Shown: positions 19,768-31,896 of the stretch, piece by piece
Layout: the number at the start of each line of letters is the position of its first letter
How positions within the stretch are numbered: position 1 is the first letter of the stretch
Assembly: GCA_011800155.1 (NCBI GenBank)
Contig: CM022371.1
Span: 496,001 to 560,000, forward strand
DNA: 64,000 bases
Origin: Flammulina velutipes
Lineage: Eukaryota; Basidiomycota; Agaricomycetes; Agaricales; Physalacriaceae
Direction: 5' to 3'
The notes under the pieces: model-generated
What the model saw: only the letters and a program-made list of their open reading frames with translations
Told to the model about the DNA's origin: nothing
The model's database searches: none
Translations under genes and position numbers: made by a program

Positions 19768-21985
19768 CTAAAAGTACTTGCCAAAATCGTAGGCATCTCC
19801 TCCAGCAGCATTGCTTAGAGCAGTGGTAGCAGCAGCCTTGGATTTTGGCGGCATGTTGGCAACCTTGCGGACAGCCTTTGGCTTCGTCGTAGCGCTCTGC
19901 TTCTTCGCACCCAGGGCGACCTTTTTACTCGCAGGTAGAGATGTCTCTTTTCCACGCTTCCTTTTCTGTTTTCCTGAGAGTGGTGGTGCCGGTGCCGGTA
20001 GCGCGTCTTCCTCTTCCTCTTCCACCACATCTTCCTCCTCTTCGTCGATTTCCGCTTCGTCATCACCTGCGACGTCCAGTTCGTCCTCGATATCACCATC
20101 CGCCAAATCATCCTCAACCTGCTCCTCATCGTCCTCGTCCTCCGCGTCGCTGTCAGCAGCCGTATAAGGCTCCTCGAACGACGGAAGGCGGTCGTCGATA
20201 TCGCCCGTCGAAATCCTCACCAACCCACCAACCCTCCGGAGTTCTTTGCGAGTAGGGAGCGACGAGATGAGAGTCTTATCCGCTTCATCGAGCTCGGCAA
20301 CGGGTGTTGAGGGCGCGGTAGTATACCACCGCAGAACACCAGTATTCCACTCCCGAAGCACGACACGACAACCGCTTATGAGATCAATGGCTCCTCGCTA
20401 AAAAAAATATTGTCAGCATTTTGCCACTTGAAAGTTGATTTCTGTCTCACTCGTTTTATCAGTTGCTTCGAACGAGCTACACCGGGAAGGAATGCGTCAA
20501 AGTCCCCTTGCTGGAATGCAGGCAGACTATAATGCACCATGAGGTCCTCATTGTTAGCGCGCGAGACAATGTGGGTCACTGGAGGAAGTGAGATTAGCCA
20601 AGGTGAAAACGCCTAAACAGCAATCGTACCAGGTGCCATGGGCTCCTTCAGACGGTCAATCCGGCCTCGGTTTCGTAGTAATATGTCCCTCGCCCGGTTC
20701 TCGGTTGTCAGCTCGGTGCTCTCCCAAGAAATCCCAGGAGTGTCAATGAGCCTGATCTTCCTCGCATCGACCTCCACGACAACTTCCTGAGGCAACACGG
20801 TCGTGGTCGGGGTCTTGGTCATCGAATCGATGCTATATGTCGGCAAGATGGCCTTTTTCGCAATGGAGTTGATGATGGAGCTTTTACCGACCTAAGGAAA
20901 TTGTATGAGCGCATGAATAAAGCATCACCGAAAGTTTAGAATACATTTGTGAAACCAACGACGGCCACCGCGAGGGGTTCGTCGCCTTTCTTTTGTGCGG
21001 CTTCGCCTAGAGCCTTCAAGAGCGCCTCGGTTCCCCACGCATTGTCAATGGGCACCTTGCCCTTGCCCTTCGCCTCCTTGCTGCATTGTACCTCAGAGGG
21101 TACAAACGCCGAAGCCGATCGGAAAAGTACAGTGGGATGGTCTGCACGAAGACGTGATACCCAGCCAGACACGGCCTCCTGCGGACAGAGATCTTATGGA
21201 CGGCATTAGTCGCATTCTGTTACGAAAAAAACTCGACTGACCAATTTTGTTGAGAACGAGGATAGTGCGTTTAGACAACTCTTCAATTTTCGTTGACCGG
21301 AAAGCCATAGGATCCCTGCAGTCGAGGACTTGTAGGACAACGTCGGCATGCTCCAAAACGGTCTTGAGGTTTGTCAGATCTCGGTTGAATAATGCGGGCT
21401 CCTCCTCCTCGATTTCCTCTTCAACAACAACGGGAGGTGCTGGACGTTCCATTCGGGTGAGTTTGACGTTCCTCAGAGATTTTGCGGCGATACTAGCTAC
21501 GCCGTCGAAGTCCTTGAGTTCAGCATTCTCATCAACCACCAAATCTTCGGTATTAGCTTCGACGCCGGATTTGAGAGCTTTCTTGGTTAACTTTCGTCGC
21601 TGCTTTTCCTCCAGTTCCTTTATGAATGTGTCAAATTTCGAATATAGGGTAAAGAGGCTGATACGCACGAGACGACGTTGCTCCTGGACCTCCGCTAAGA
21701 TTTGGTCCTTGTATGGAAAATCATTGGGAATGCCTGGATCTTTCGGTTGTTCTATGGCAAAGGATCAGAGAGCAGCACCCAGCATGAGATTCAAGCACGC
21801 ACTAGACTTCCATTGCGGATTTGTTTTCGCATCTCTGGTTCTCTTCTTTCTCGTTTCGCGAACCTTTTGTTGGATTTTCTTCCGGTTGTTGGTTGTACCA
21901 CGATTGCTGGTCTCTGCAATATACTAGATCAGTAAGCCGTATAGACATGGGATAGACGATTCTTACTTTTGCGTATACGAGGCAT
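19768..21985 (-). CDS. NUG1: Nucleolar circularly permuted GTPase (Nug1/nucleostemin-like)
   Basis: This family acts in nuclear maturation and export of 60S ribosomal subunits. The N-terminus MPRIRK, then TSNRGTTNNRKKIQQKV and PQWKSKQPKDPGIPNDFPYKD is diagnostic. The G motifs come in permuted order: DVVLQVLDCRDP, LNKI (G4), then VGFTNVGKSSIINSI (G1, about 20895-20940), TKTPTTT (G2), LIDTPG (G3, about 20739). The C-terminal third is highly acidic and then basic (KQKRKRGKE). It ends GDAYDFGKYF. At least five introns, including one after RIRK (donor GTAAGA at about 21963), one near 21800-21752 and one splitting G1 near 20940-20890. A 3' neighbour is RPL18, also a 60S-ribosome gene, on the same strand. 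Confidence 0.93.
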
Positions 21986-22613
21986 AATGGAAGACTAGAC
22001 GATGAAGGCGCAAAGCAGAAAAATACTTATCCCCGTTTGGTAGAAAAAGTGAGGTTAGGGGCTACGAACCATGAACGACTTTTGTAGACGGCTTTATATT
22101 CAGATTATACGGCCACGGGATAGTCTAGTTATGAGACAAGTACCTCTGTAATGCAGCGTAACAGTGAGCTCCAACAAGCTGATTTTTACTGTCAAAAATG
22201 TAGATTGCAAAATAAATTATCGTCTGCGCCACGTACTTAAATGAGCACGACAGCCTGATGAGGTCGCCAGTGGAGGACCATACAAAGTATTCTGTCCAGA
22301 AACTCAAGTAATATATAGCAATAGCTATTTAGGACATGTGGCGTTACAGCGCACAACCTGAAGTGCTTCGTCTGAACAGAAGGACTAGTAGACTAGGCCA
22401 ACGTATTCGAAGAGGACGTCGTTCAGGATTGTTTATAAGACTTGGAGGCTTATTCTGATCATTATAAAACAAGGTATGCCGATGCGCATACGGGTGGGGG
22501 TAATTTGTGAACGGCATGTGCATAAATGATAGCGGGCTTCATAACACATAAGATACACGAAGCGAACTCTCGTAGGCTTCCCACCAGTGCCACTTCTCTG
22601 ACTATCCACCAGC
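21986..22613. other. Intergenic between NUG1 and RPL18
   Basis: Holds the NUG1 promoter and the RPL18 3' flank. No domain-like open frame, repeat or RNA gene noticed. Confidence 0.4.
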
Positions 22614-23382
22614 TTATACCTTGAAGCCACGAGACTTTCGGCGACCACGACCTTGCTCGAACTTGCGGCCCTTGGAAACGGTGTAGGGCTTCTTGTTCTT
22701 GTGAGGACCTGCATGATAATGAGGTTACTCCCAGGGAGAGAAAAAAGTGGCGACATACCCATGCCAAAGTGCTTGACAGCCTCCCGAGTGTTCCTCTTTC
22801 CCCTCAAGAGAACAGTGTTGCTACCAGTAGGAGCGCGCATGGCGAGCTGGTCAAGGGTAAGGACCTCACCACCAGCGAGGATGATACGGTCCTTGGCAGC
22901 CTTGGTGAAGCGAAGGGCTGCGATGGAAAGTTTTGGGACCTCCGTCAAGCGGATATCATCGGTGACAGTTCCAACGACAACAATGGTTTTTGAGGCAATA
23001 TCGGGTGTGTGCGCAGACTCCTTGACTAATCTTGACAGGGAAATGGGAGGGCGGTTGATTTTGGAGAGGAAAAGACGATGGAGGACAGCCTGTATTGAGA
23101 TTTATTTAGATGCTTGTAGCGAATGATTGTATGGCGCACCTTGTTGAAATCGGAGTCCGTCCTGCGTGCCAAGAATCGGTAGAGCTGCGAGAATCGTGAA
23201 TATGGCGCGGTCACGATAGTTGGTCGTGCAATACCTTGACAAGGAGGAGGAGATACGGATCCTCGCTCTTGGGCGAAGTCCTGTTACCTTTCCTAACGTG
23301 ATGGTGTCTGATGTCGATACCCTGGCATAACGACGGTAAGAAACGGAGGTCCTGACGCTGTCCAGAGCGACGAGCTCACCAT
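22614..23382 (-). CDS. RPL18: 60S ribosomal protein L18 (eL18)
   Basis: eL18 is a structural protein of the large ribosomal subunit. The mature sequence starts [15 protein letters not shown], continues [41 protein letters not shown] and [15 protein letters not shown], and ends [11 protein letters not shown]. The first coding exon is just the ATG (23382-23380), followed by a 58-bp intron (23379-23322, GTGAGC...CAG). Further introns follow after LLLLVK, after FNK and within GMGPHK. The acceptor after the ATG exon gives exactly MGIDI, the universal eL18 N-terminus. It is divergently paired with the Tra2-like gene. Confidence 0.95.
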
Positions 23383-23701
23383 CTTGCTGTTCTTGCCTTG
23401 CGCCGAGGATGTATTTGGTGATGTTTTTGCCAATGATTGGGCTTCCTGTTACCTGTACAGGTCCAAAAATAAGGTTCAAGCTCCGCCTGAATGGGCCGAC
23501 CGCCATTATGATGCGCCTCTCCCGCCCTCTTGACCTGTGAGGTCCTAAATACTTGGAAAACGATGTAGCGTTTCTTTTCCATCTTAGATGTACTTTTGGA
23601 ACTGATGTTAGTATGAAACAAAATGCCTTCAAGCAAGCAGCCAGCGGTGCAGACTTGGTGACAAACACGCACCAACAAAGCGCACTTGGAATTCTACCAT
23701 C
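23383..23701. promoter_or_regulatory. Divergent promoter of RPL18 and the Tra2-like gene
   Basis: The 319 bases between two outward-facing start codons must contain both promoters. No TATA box is evident on either side. Confidence 0.6.
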
Positions 23702-24660
23702 ATGGTAAGTTCGAGTGTACTGTCCTTGCAGCCAATCCTAACTGCCCATGTAGTACAGCGAAGCAGCTAACGGACTTGACCCATACTCTGATGCCTATAC
23801 GGCCCCTCCTCCAGCGCCAGCGCCTCTGAATCCATCCAGTGAACCCAGGGATCCACCTGCTTCGAGAGGACGCTCGCACTCTCGTAGTCGCAGTCCCGGA
23901 TATCGAAGGCGCTCACCTCCACCGCCACCCAGGCGTCCTGCCCATGCTCCGATGGTACGCAATGGCCCCGCTGTTGAATGACTTACCAACGATTATTTTA
24001 GGCGCCGAACCCTACCAACGTCCTCGGAGTGTTTGGCCTTAGCATTCGCACGCAAGAGCGCGACCTGGATGAAGAGTTTGGTCGTTACGGACAGGTTGAG
24101 AAAGTCACCATCGTATACGACCAGCGTGTACGTCCCAGTCTTTGCCGTTTTTGCGCCACACGTTTGATTGAACTTAGCAGTCCGACCGATCCCGCGGCTT
24201 CGGCTTCATCAAAATGGCAACTGTTGAAGATGCTGGGCGTTGCATCAAGGAACTGAACGGCGTTGTATGTGTGTTTCTCTTGACCTTTGAAGCCTATACC
24301 GATGTTTCACAGGAGCTCAACGGACGTCGTATTCGGGTGGATTATTCTGTCACGGATAGGCCTCACGCCCCCACACCCGGAGAGTATATGGGTCATCGTC
24401 GAGCTGGCCGTGACTCTCGCGATTCTCCGTACGGTGGTCGCGACTCGTACAAGGACCGAGACAGGGATTATCGCCGAGACCGTGATAGGGACCGTGACTA
24501 CTATGGCCGGGACAACAGAGACAGCAGAGACTGGCGCGACCGTCGTAGCCCTCCACGCAGGCACTCACCAGACTACCGCAGGCGCAGGAGCTATTCGCGC
24601 AGCCCGCCTCGAGGAAGCAGCCCGTCGAAAGCCAAGGATTATGAAGCAGACCGTTGGTAA
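23702..24660 (+). CDS. Tra2-like SR protein (RRM splicing regulator)
   Basis: Exons 23702-23704 (ATG only), 23754-23954, 24002-24127, 24181-24264, 24313-24660 give 253 residues. An N-terminal RS/Pro region ([16 protein letters not shown]) precedes one RRM with RNP2 NVLGVFGLS and RNP1 RGFGFIKM. After the RRM comes the linker [21 protein letters not shown], highly conserved in Transformer-2 proteins. A second Arg-rich tail follows (repeated DRDRD, then [15 protein letters not shown]). Tra2 proteins bind exonic GAA-rich enhancers and promote splicing through the spliceosome. The RS motifs are typical substrates of SRPK, and an SRPK gene lies at 45.4 kb. Confidence 0.93.
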
Positions 24661-25590
24661 ATATTCCGTTCATCCGAAGGTCGAGGACAAGGCAAGGACA
24701 AGGACAAGGACATGGGAAGGTCAATGGTTGCAATCTCGTTCAGGTGGTCCACGTCTTTCCTCAAGTCACTTCAACCTTTCTCCCTCCTTTCTACCCAATG
24801 TCGAACACCGGGGACGTCTTTCAATAGCCACAAAACAAAAATGTCAAGTTATCAAGTTGTCGTCACATCAAGTTGTCCTAGTTATCGTTCTCGTTCGTGC
24901 TTTGTCTGCCTACTATAATTGCAAGTACACACGTCTGCTGCTTTCGATCTGTCTACCTGGCCGAATGCAAAGGGTGATGTCTTCTCTTTCCTGCAGTTGT
25001 CGACTAATCAGGCGGCGCTTCTTGCTTTGTGGGTCCACGGGCGCGCGGACGACACGTTTTGATGGAGTTAATTCTCTGTTGTGTATTTTTCGATGTCTGC
25101 GTAGCGTCATGTATTTAATTAAACGTGTTCAACGGTCGTTGGTGCGTGTGAGGTCTCTGTCCAGCACCAAGCTCATCCTACTGTCATCAAATGGTCCTTG
25201 TAAGTTACAAGCCAACTCATGGAGAATAGTGTAACTTGGCAAGAAGAACTTGAAGGTCCAATGGCTTGTGTAATACTGCACGTCTTGATTTACTATCATT
25301 TAGGATGCTTAAGGTAACCGTACTACGTCGATAATGGAGGGGTAGAACCTGGACGTTTGAACCACAGAAGCTTCCGCCGGTTTCTATTTTCAAAACAATA
25401 TAGTGGCAAGACAATCAGTCATTCGTACGCACGTCAAGAAATAATATTCACTCTATAGGTGTTGGCTATAGCTTATCACACAGGGCATCCAGAGTTTGAC
25501 AGATTCAAGGACTTTTCGTCCCTCTCATCCGTGGTGGACTGTTTAGTAGTGCATGCAGTCGAGTGAATCGGGATGGCGGATCTATCACGT
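24661..25590. other. Intergenic between Tra2-like and 7TM gene (tail to tail)
   Basis: About 930 bases of 3' flanks. It begins with a short purine-rich tandem (GGACAAGGACAAGGACA near 24689-24712). Nothing else coding or RNA-like recognised. Confidence 0.4.
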
Positions 25591-26691
25591 TCAGACCCCC
25601 CTCCAAAGTGAAGGTGAGTGGAAGGCACAGTACTGGTGTCGTAACTCCTTGGTCGGACTACGACGCGGACTACGATCAGCGTTGGGGCAATTCCCTGTCG
25701 CGATATCGTTAAAAAGAATGGAGAAAGAGATAAACATTTTTATCTCACGGTAATGGAGTAGAGAACTGCCTGTGGATATCCGGTGTTGAGGTCGTCACGC
25801 ACAAAGAAGACAAGAAAGATTATGAGGGAAACACAGTAGAGGGCAGCGGATTCGACTATAATTTCGACGGCGCGATGATATGTACGCAGGGCCTCGGTGC
25901 GACCGATGTGCCAGATCCGGAACACGATTAACGACGTGCAGAGAAGCGTAGTCGCAAGCGACATGGCAAAATATGGTACACCCCAGTTGATTGACGCTCC
26001 CCAGGAGCTCCACTGGGCACTCGGATGCGGCTGTTCTTGATAGATAAAAAATCCTGTGAAGACTGAAAACTTTGTTAAGAGAGGCTCCTTCGATGCCCTG
26101 ATGACTCACTGATACCGACGATGGTACAAAGGACTGGTACGACGATGACTTTCCAGCTGCGAGCCCAAATGCTCCAGCAGCGCCAGATCTGTCGGGATCT
26201 ATGTAAGCAATAAAGCACGATTTGACGACAACTGACAAGGATACAGTCCGCTATCAAGATGTTCAGACTAGCGGAGATACCGCTGGCCATCCAAATCCAG
26301 AGATATCGTGTATCTCCCAGTGCAGCCACAGTGCCTTCGATAGTCGAGCCGTGGACCACCAATGCCTGGCGAATCCAGTACCAGCGGAGAGAAACGTGGA
26401 TTGTAGCCAAGGTGTACATCGTCAAAATGAGCAACGCGATGATGGCGTGGCTGAACTGTTTCTTGTAATGCGTGGCTAGGGTAATCCGTTGAGTAAATTC
26501 CTATCCCGCCGATTATATCATACCTAGAGAGTACATGGCTATACTAGCAATTGCGGTGTATATTCCTGAGGAAAGATGAGCGCATACTCGAGGAAGTCGT
26601 GTGGTAACTTACCATGGGTCAGAATTTCCACGCACAAGGCATTCCAGTATAAATCCAGCACTTGGAAATTATGTTCCACTGACGAGTCCAT
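25591..26691 (-). CDS. Basidiomycete seven-helix membrane protein
   Basis: The protein starts MDSSVEHNFQVLDLYW and contains the family motif EILTHGIYT. Successive membrane helices are visible: IYTAIASIAMYSLA; IIALLILTMYTLATIHVSL; ISASLNILIADCILIWRCW; VIVVPVLCTIVGI; NWGVPYFAMSLATTLLCTSL; EIIVESAALYCVSLIIFLVFFV; then GIAPTLIVVRV. Seven exons were joined by hand. Introns include GTAAGT after THG, GTATGA after YSLA, GTCAGT before IWRCW, GTGAGT after VGI, and GTGAGA before GIAPTL. This abundant basidiomycete family is uncharacterised. Its topology is receptor-like but no ligand or G-protein link is known. The paralogue at 35964-37255 has the same helix order. Confidence 0.85.
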
Positions 26692-28763
26692 GGCGACCAA
26701 GAGATGGAACGCTGAGAATTACTGGTGCTCTTTAAGAGCGACGCTCATGGGATTTGCATGCTTCTGAAGAACTTTGGGAACGTGTACAGTAGCCTAGCCA
26801 GAAGCTTCGTTGAGTGCGGAAAACTTTCGCCAGAAGAGGATCGTCGACGGTACCTTCTTACACCACGAAGTAAGTAGTCTATGCTTGGGCTCGTAATTCA
26901 AATGAGGCGCAAAAGTCAAGAGACCTAGAAAATGTTATAACCAACGACGACATTCGTGGTGTCGGTCTCTTCAGTGAGGTCAGAAGTAGTGTTGGAAGTT
27001 CCAGAAAGGCCGAGAGAGGAAAGCTCGACGTCGGTAGAAAGTGTGTCTTGTTGAGAATGAAAGCGCGGGCAGCCGTATGTTTGACGCGTATATTTGTACG
27101 ACGGAGTTGTTCACCGTTCAAAATGTAGAGTCTGTGCAGAGTTCGTGGAAGACATTGACAAGAAGGTCGGCCATGTCATGTGATTATTTACTCTTTCCTT
27201 TGATCCACCATGAATGATGCCGCTTCTTCGCAAATTCCCTCGCGAGTCCCCGCCCGACAGATGTATGTCTCAACCAAGCATTTCTCCCTTCAAAGACCAA
27301 CCTTCCTTGCTGTCCTAGGCGCCGGGCTCGGTCTGGCCAGGCTATTTGCGCTTCCTTGTCACAAGTTTCAAATACTGTCTGAAGTTCCTGCTGAGAAGCT
27401 ATTCAATCTTACACGTCAATCTCCGTCTCCGATCTGGGAATATATCTTGGTTGACTCGCGCGATGCACGGTCCCCTCTCAGTAAACGTACAACGGGAAGT
27501 TCCTCCGTCTGTAAGACTCGACCCAGTGGCCTCCTTTTGTGATATGTACGTATCTCTGTGCCGGTCTTTGACACCAGGACGAAGACACCATCAAGGCGTT
27601 TTGACATCTCTCGCGGGAGAAGTACTACTTGCGCCGTCGGCCTGTGTACGGATAATTCTCACTGTTGTGATGTAGACATCGAGGACGAGAGTGTTGACAG
27701 TAGGCAGGAGGATGTTACTCACATATCGAGTCAATCGGATGCTCGAAATAATGCCGGAGCTAAGGCTTGCTGCTTGACGAGAATTTATTGGCGGGAGAAA
27801 GTTGGACACGGGAGAATCACACAGTAGGTCGCCTCTGATCCTTTGTGAAGCATTGTCAGGACTAAAATCCATCCAGATCTATGCTATCGCGAATAGCAGA
27901 TTTTTTGAATGATTCTCATGAGTCTGAATTCCTTGCGTCGAAACTACTGAAAAAATTCTAGGCATCCGAATGCTACTCGGTCTTATAGATGTCTCATTTT
28001 TGACCTGGCAACATTTAGTCTGCCTGTCAGCGTAAGGAGTACAATCTACACGCCAGCTCTATGCGCCCTGGTGAGAAGTTTCCTAGTTGAAGTTCAAGTC
28101 CCTGACCCTTGTCCTAGTGTGGCGTAAATATATCGCGAAACGGAACAAGAAACTCTCATGGTCCTGCCGATTGGTTTCCAACGAGCTGAAACCAGCTGGC
28201 TAGTCTTGTACAATTTTACTCCACCGAACATACGAGTTTCACCCCACGTTCTCCAACTGAGCGCCAAAAATTGACGAAGAAGCAAAATTAAATGCCCATC
28301 CCTGAATGACGCTCTTTATGAGCCACCAGTTGATTGCGAGGCGTGGCGCGTCGTTGTGAAGGGTCTGTTCGACCCGAGAGGGTGAACGGTAGGTCTGCTG
28401 CCGTTTACCAAAGGATCTCAAGACTAAGCTGACCATAGCCCAGATGCACCTTCAACCACGTCGCGTTTTTCTCTCGACATGCCGAACTCTAAAAAGTTAC
28501 AGCATTCCGTCACCCATCAACGTCATGCGCAAGGATGCACGTACCAAAAAAGACAGTGTTCTGATGGAATTCAGGTTCATATTTTCCCTATATCATCGCT
28601 TCCGGAGTAGCTAATTACCTTCGCCCCGCTCGCTCCCAGAATGTCCATATAACCCTACGAGCCTTGGATCTACAACGGACGACTGGATCCATATTCACCA
28701 AATTGCTTCATAGACAACGATTTGTCTACTTCACGTTCTTTGTTCCTCCCAACTTTTGATGCT
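26692..28763. other. Gene-poor region
   Basis: About 2 kb with short open frames on both strands but no recognised domain. The only item listed separately is the frame at 27210. A minus-strand stretch at about 27800-27640 is hydrophobic (NILLPTVNTLVLDVYI) but stands alone. Confidence 0.35.
27210..27542 (+). CDS. Hypothetical small protein (uncertain)
   Basis: Open frame of 110 codons starting MNDAASSQIPSRVPARQ, with a hydrophobic segment FLAVLGAGLGLARLFAL near residue 35. The context of the ATG (CCACCATGAATG) is favourable for translation. No homologue recognised and no confirmed introns, so it may be noncoding. Confidence 0.3.
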   Translation: MNDAASSQIPSRVPARQMYVSTKHFSLQRPTFLAVLGAGLGLARLFALPCHKFQILSEVPAEKLFNLTRQSPSPIWEYILVDSRDARSPLSKRTTGSSSVCKTRPSGLLL

Positions 28764-31203
28764 ATGATAGGCCATTCTATTATTTTTCCTGCACACAACA
28801 GGCCTCGACAATCGTTGGAATCTGAAAGCCCTTTGGACGCGCCGGCTTCCCCTATCGCAACGGAAGAAAACAGTACTCCCGACGCGACTTCATCTTCTCC
28901 AGTACAAGAAGATGATAATGTAACGACTACTCTACCGGCTGCTCCGGCTACTACAGAGATCGAAGAACCTTTATCTTCCAGCGCTCCGGAGCAGCAGCAG
29001 TCAACTCCTAGTAACACTTCACCAGCCTCGGTGGCATCGGATCCATCTCCACCACCCCCCTCGTCGACGCAGGCTGGAGAACTATCCAGTTCGCCAAGTT
29101 TTCCCACGACTTCTTCTCCCGCTTCGACGTCTTCCGGTTCTCTCGTTTCAGATCCTGGTTCTTCCCCTTCATCCCCCACTGCCAGCATCGCACCCTCGGG
29201 GACTAGCGACCTGCCCTCCCAATCAACTACTCCAAATACCCCCAGTAATTCAATACCCTCTACCCCTCCAGAACCTTCGGCCACGAGCCAGACTCCCGAT
29301 GATCCCACATCGTCCACGAGCATCACACTATCGCATACCCCTCAAACCACACCAGAGTCCAGTTTTGTGCCGGAGCCCTCTACACCTCCAACCAACACAG
29401 AGTATCAAGACACTGTAATTGGGGAGAAGCCACTTTCCACTTTCGTACCCGAACCAAGTTCGGTACCCACATCTAGGCCTCAGAACTCGGAAAGCACTAC
29501 CAGGCCTCCTCAGCCGACGCCTGTGTCTAGCTTCCCGCCTCAGCAGCCAAGTCCCCCGACGACGGTCACTTCAGATGATGCTGAGACTGTTGTCCCTCCA
29601 GCCGCGACCCTCCCACCGAGCTCCCAATCAGAGGTTATCCATGAGCCTTCAGCTTCACCGACCTCGCGTGCACCGCCGTCGAGCCGACCTACGTCAGCCT
29701 TCGTCGACGAACCGTCGTCTCATGGACTCCCCAGCGCCAGCGCCAGCAGCCCGAACAGTGACTATCGTCCCATTCCGACTGTAGATCCTGAGGAGACACA
29801 TTCCTCCCGTCCAGAGGGTAGCAATGGCAGTCCGAGTATCCCGTCGGCGACGCAACAGGATGATGACGATACTCTTCGCGCGACTGAGGCCCCCGTGCGT
29901 CCCGTCAACACGGTTGATTCGGATGTGGAGGTGCTTCCGACTGCGACGCCAGCGCAGCAAGATCCCACCAATGTCGCGACTAACCCGGTCGTGATCACGA
30001 CGCGGGTCGGGAACGAGTTCACTGTTCTGACTATCCCTCCTCCCGCTATTGTCACCGCGACACAAGCGACTGATACTGCGTTCACTTTCCTGTTTACGGG
30101 TGACGTTTCCCGAAGGTAAGATTTTTCTTTTTGTTGAGGGTGCATTTTATATTTATTTCTTTTGTTTCTCAGTCTTGATGTGCATCTCGCTGTTGAGGCT
30201 ACTGGTGATTCGTCCAATGGCAAGGACGGAGGACTTCCTTTTGGTTTTGTAACGCAAGGTGGTGGAACACGCACCTTGGCGTTGCCAACGGGTAGCCAAC
30301 CTGGAGGCGGAGGTGGTGGGAACGGCGGAGGCGGAGGTGGCTCTGACGGTTCTGGGTATGTAAACAGTGATTGTGGCTCATGATAACTAATTTTTCCCCA
30401 ATAGTTCGCCCCCAAACCTACTCGCCATCATATTGGGCTCTGTCCTTGGTTTCCTCTTTTTGCTGCTCCTTCTGGTATGCGTTGTTTGGCGCCGTCGAAG
30501 GAACTCAGGAAGAGGTCTTTTGACTGGCCCGTCACACCAAAGATTGGGAGAATCACCGTTTGTTTTCAGAGACGGTGCACAGTCCCCTCTAAGAAGGCGC
30601 GCAGATAATGCAGTTGACAATGCCTCCCTCTGGGACCGTTCGAGTGGATTCCAAAGCATCGATTCGGAACCAGGTTGGACAAGTTGGAATCCGGTTTCGC
30701 AGTCAGACGTCCCCTCCCCGGGTCCTGACGTCCCGTTCGTCATCACCAGTCATGGAACTATTCGCTCTCCTTCACCTCAGACTGTGAACCCATTCGTAGC
30801 AGTCGGTTACCAATCCCGTTTGCCCTCTCCTCCCGTCAGTCCCTTCGTCATCAGCAGTCAAGGCTCCATCCGCTCTTCCTCCCCCGTTCCCTCAACTTCT
30901 ACCGTCAGATCAGAGTCATTGATTGACTGGGGCTCAGAATCTTCGGTGCACTTCGCGTCCAATTCTGGTAGCAACACACCCCGAGCATCAACTCTGCGGA
31001 ACAGTCAACGAGATACGTGCACATCATTCGGTTCGGATACAACTGCCACGGCATATATGAGCGGCAAAGGAGATTTGGAGATTGGCACGGTTGAGGTTGT
31101 GAACCATTTCCGCCCATTTAGCAAGGTTCCTGCGGTGGCCCAGCCTACAGTATTTTCGACTAGTCGCGAGGATCTAACACGAGCTCGGAATCCATTTGAA
31201 TGA
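28764..31203 (+). CDS. Mucin-like single-pass membrane protein
   Basis: Exons (28764 or earlier)-30115, 30173-30355 and 30405-31203 give about 777 residues from the first ATG. The frame is open further upstream to at least 28722, so the true N-terminus and any signal peptide may lie on an unidentified 5' exon. The first 430 residues are very rich in Ser, Thr and Pro, as in heavily O-glycosylated wall-anchored ectodomains. A beta-rich stretch follows (NPVVITTRVGNEFTVLTIP), then a glycine-rich linker and one transmembrane helix (LLAIILGSVLGFLFLLLLLVCVV) with RRRR on its cytosolic side. The cytosolic tail of about 220 residues contains a repeated PFVI(T/S)S(H/Q)G motif. The architecture suggests a sensor-like surface mucin, comparable in layout to fungal Wsc/Msb2/Mid2-type proteins. 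That is inference; there is no sequence identity I can name. Confidence 0.8.
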
Positions 31204-31896
31204 TGCGCTGGATGTCGTTGATAAATGTATGGTATGTGCCCTTTCCTTGATACGCTGTCTGACTTGTCTGACGACAGTTACTTGACACAGTGTTATACTT
31301 TTCCAACGGGCTGGACTCATTCTTGTGCAATACCATCGAATCGTGTAGTTCAATTTGTAATTAGTAGTGCACTGTGGACAGATTATTGACACTGTCATTC
31401 ACTACTACGATGATGATAAATCTACATAATGATATAGTCGTCGATGCGCTCTCGCGCCACTTCCTCATGTCAAGTGGCGCTAACACGGCCGGTACCTCAG
31501 GACATTTACACAGCCAGGATAATCTCACTATCAATTTAATGAATCAGAGTATCTGTCGAAGTCCTGTCATCCTCAAACGGAGACAACCCAGTAAATTTGC
31601 AATTAGAAAACAAGGAAGCGGATGCAAAATGCTGGATATTGACTATGCTCATGCAAGTAGGAAACGGTTTATCGATTTCATGCTCTATAGCTGAGACTTG
31701 AATGAGCCGAACGTTGCATTGAATGAGCGGCTCGAAGATAAATGACGCGAAGGATAATTGATTGACAATTGTTCCAACCCCTGAACTGTCGATCTTTATC
31801 TCAATCTACTTGCGGCCGTCCTACAGTATATAATGGGGTAGGACTCTTGGGTTGCATGTTCCGTGCTCCTCACAACCCCCTCCCAAGGTCATAACC
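31204..31896. other. Intergenic between mucin-like and MARVEL genes
   Basis: Mostly AT-rich. The only clear signal is a TATATAA at 31827-31833, 64 bases before the MARVEL gene ATG. Confidence 0.45.
31827..31833 (+). promoter_or_regulatory. TATA box of the MARVEL gene
   Basis: TATATAA located 64 bases upstream of the start codon at 31897, a typical fungal core-promoter position. Confidence 0.5.

Noticed and set aside
19811..20255. Ser-rich and Pro-rich plus-strand frames opposite the acidic tail of the NUG1-like gene
   Set aside because: Antisense of GAN/GAR-rich acidic codons reads as low-complexity Ser/Pro; not a gene.
28670..29326. 218-codon minus-strand frame opposite the mucin-like gene
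   Set aside because: A Glu/Gly/Val-rich antisense image of Ser/Thr/Pro codons; it has no independent features, while the plus strand has continuous splicing to a membrane helix.
30290..30355. Gly-rich GGAGGC repeat as a mobile or microsatellite element
   Set aside because: It encodes the flexible linker before the membrane helix and is in frame; a simple coding repeat.
31374..31694. 106-codon plus-strand frame after the mucin-like gene
   Set aside because: AT-rich flank with no domain or conserved look, and no introns where this genome normally has them.
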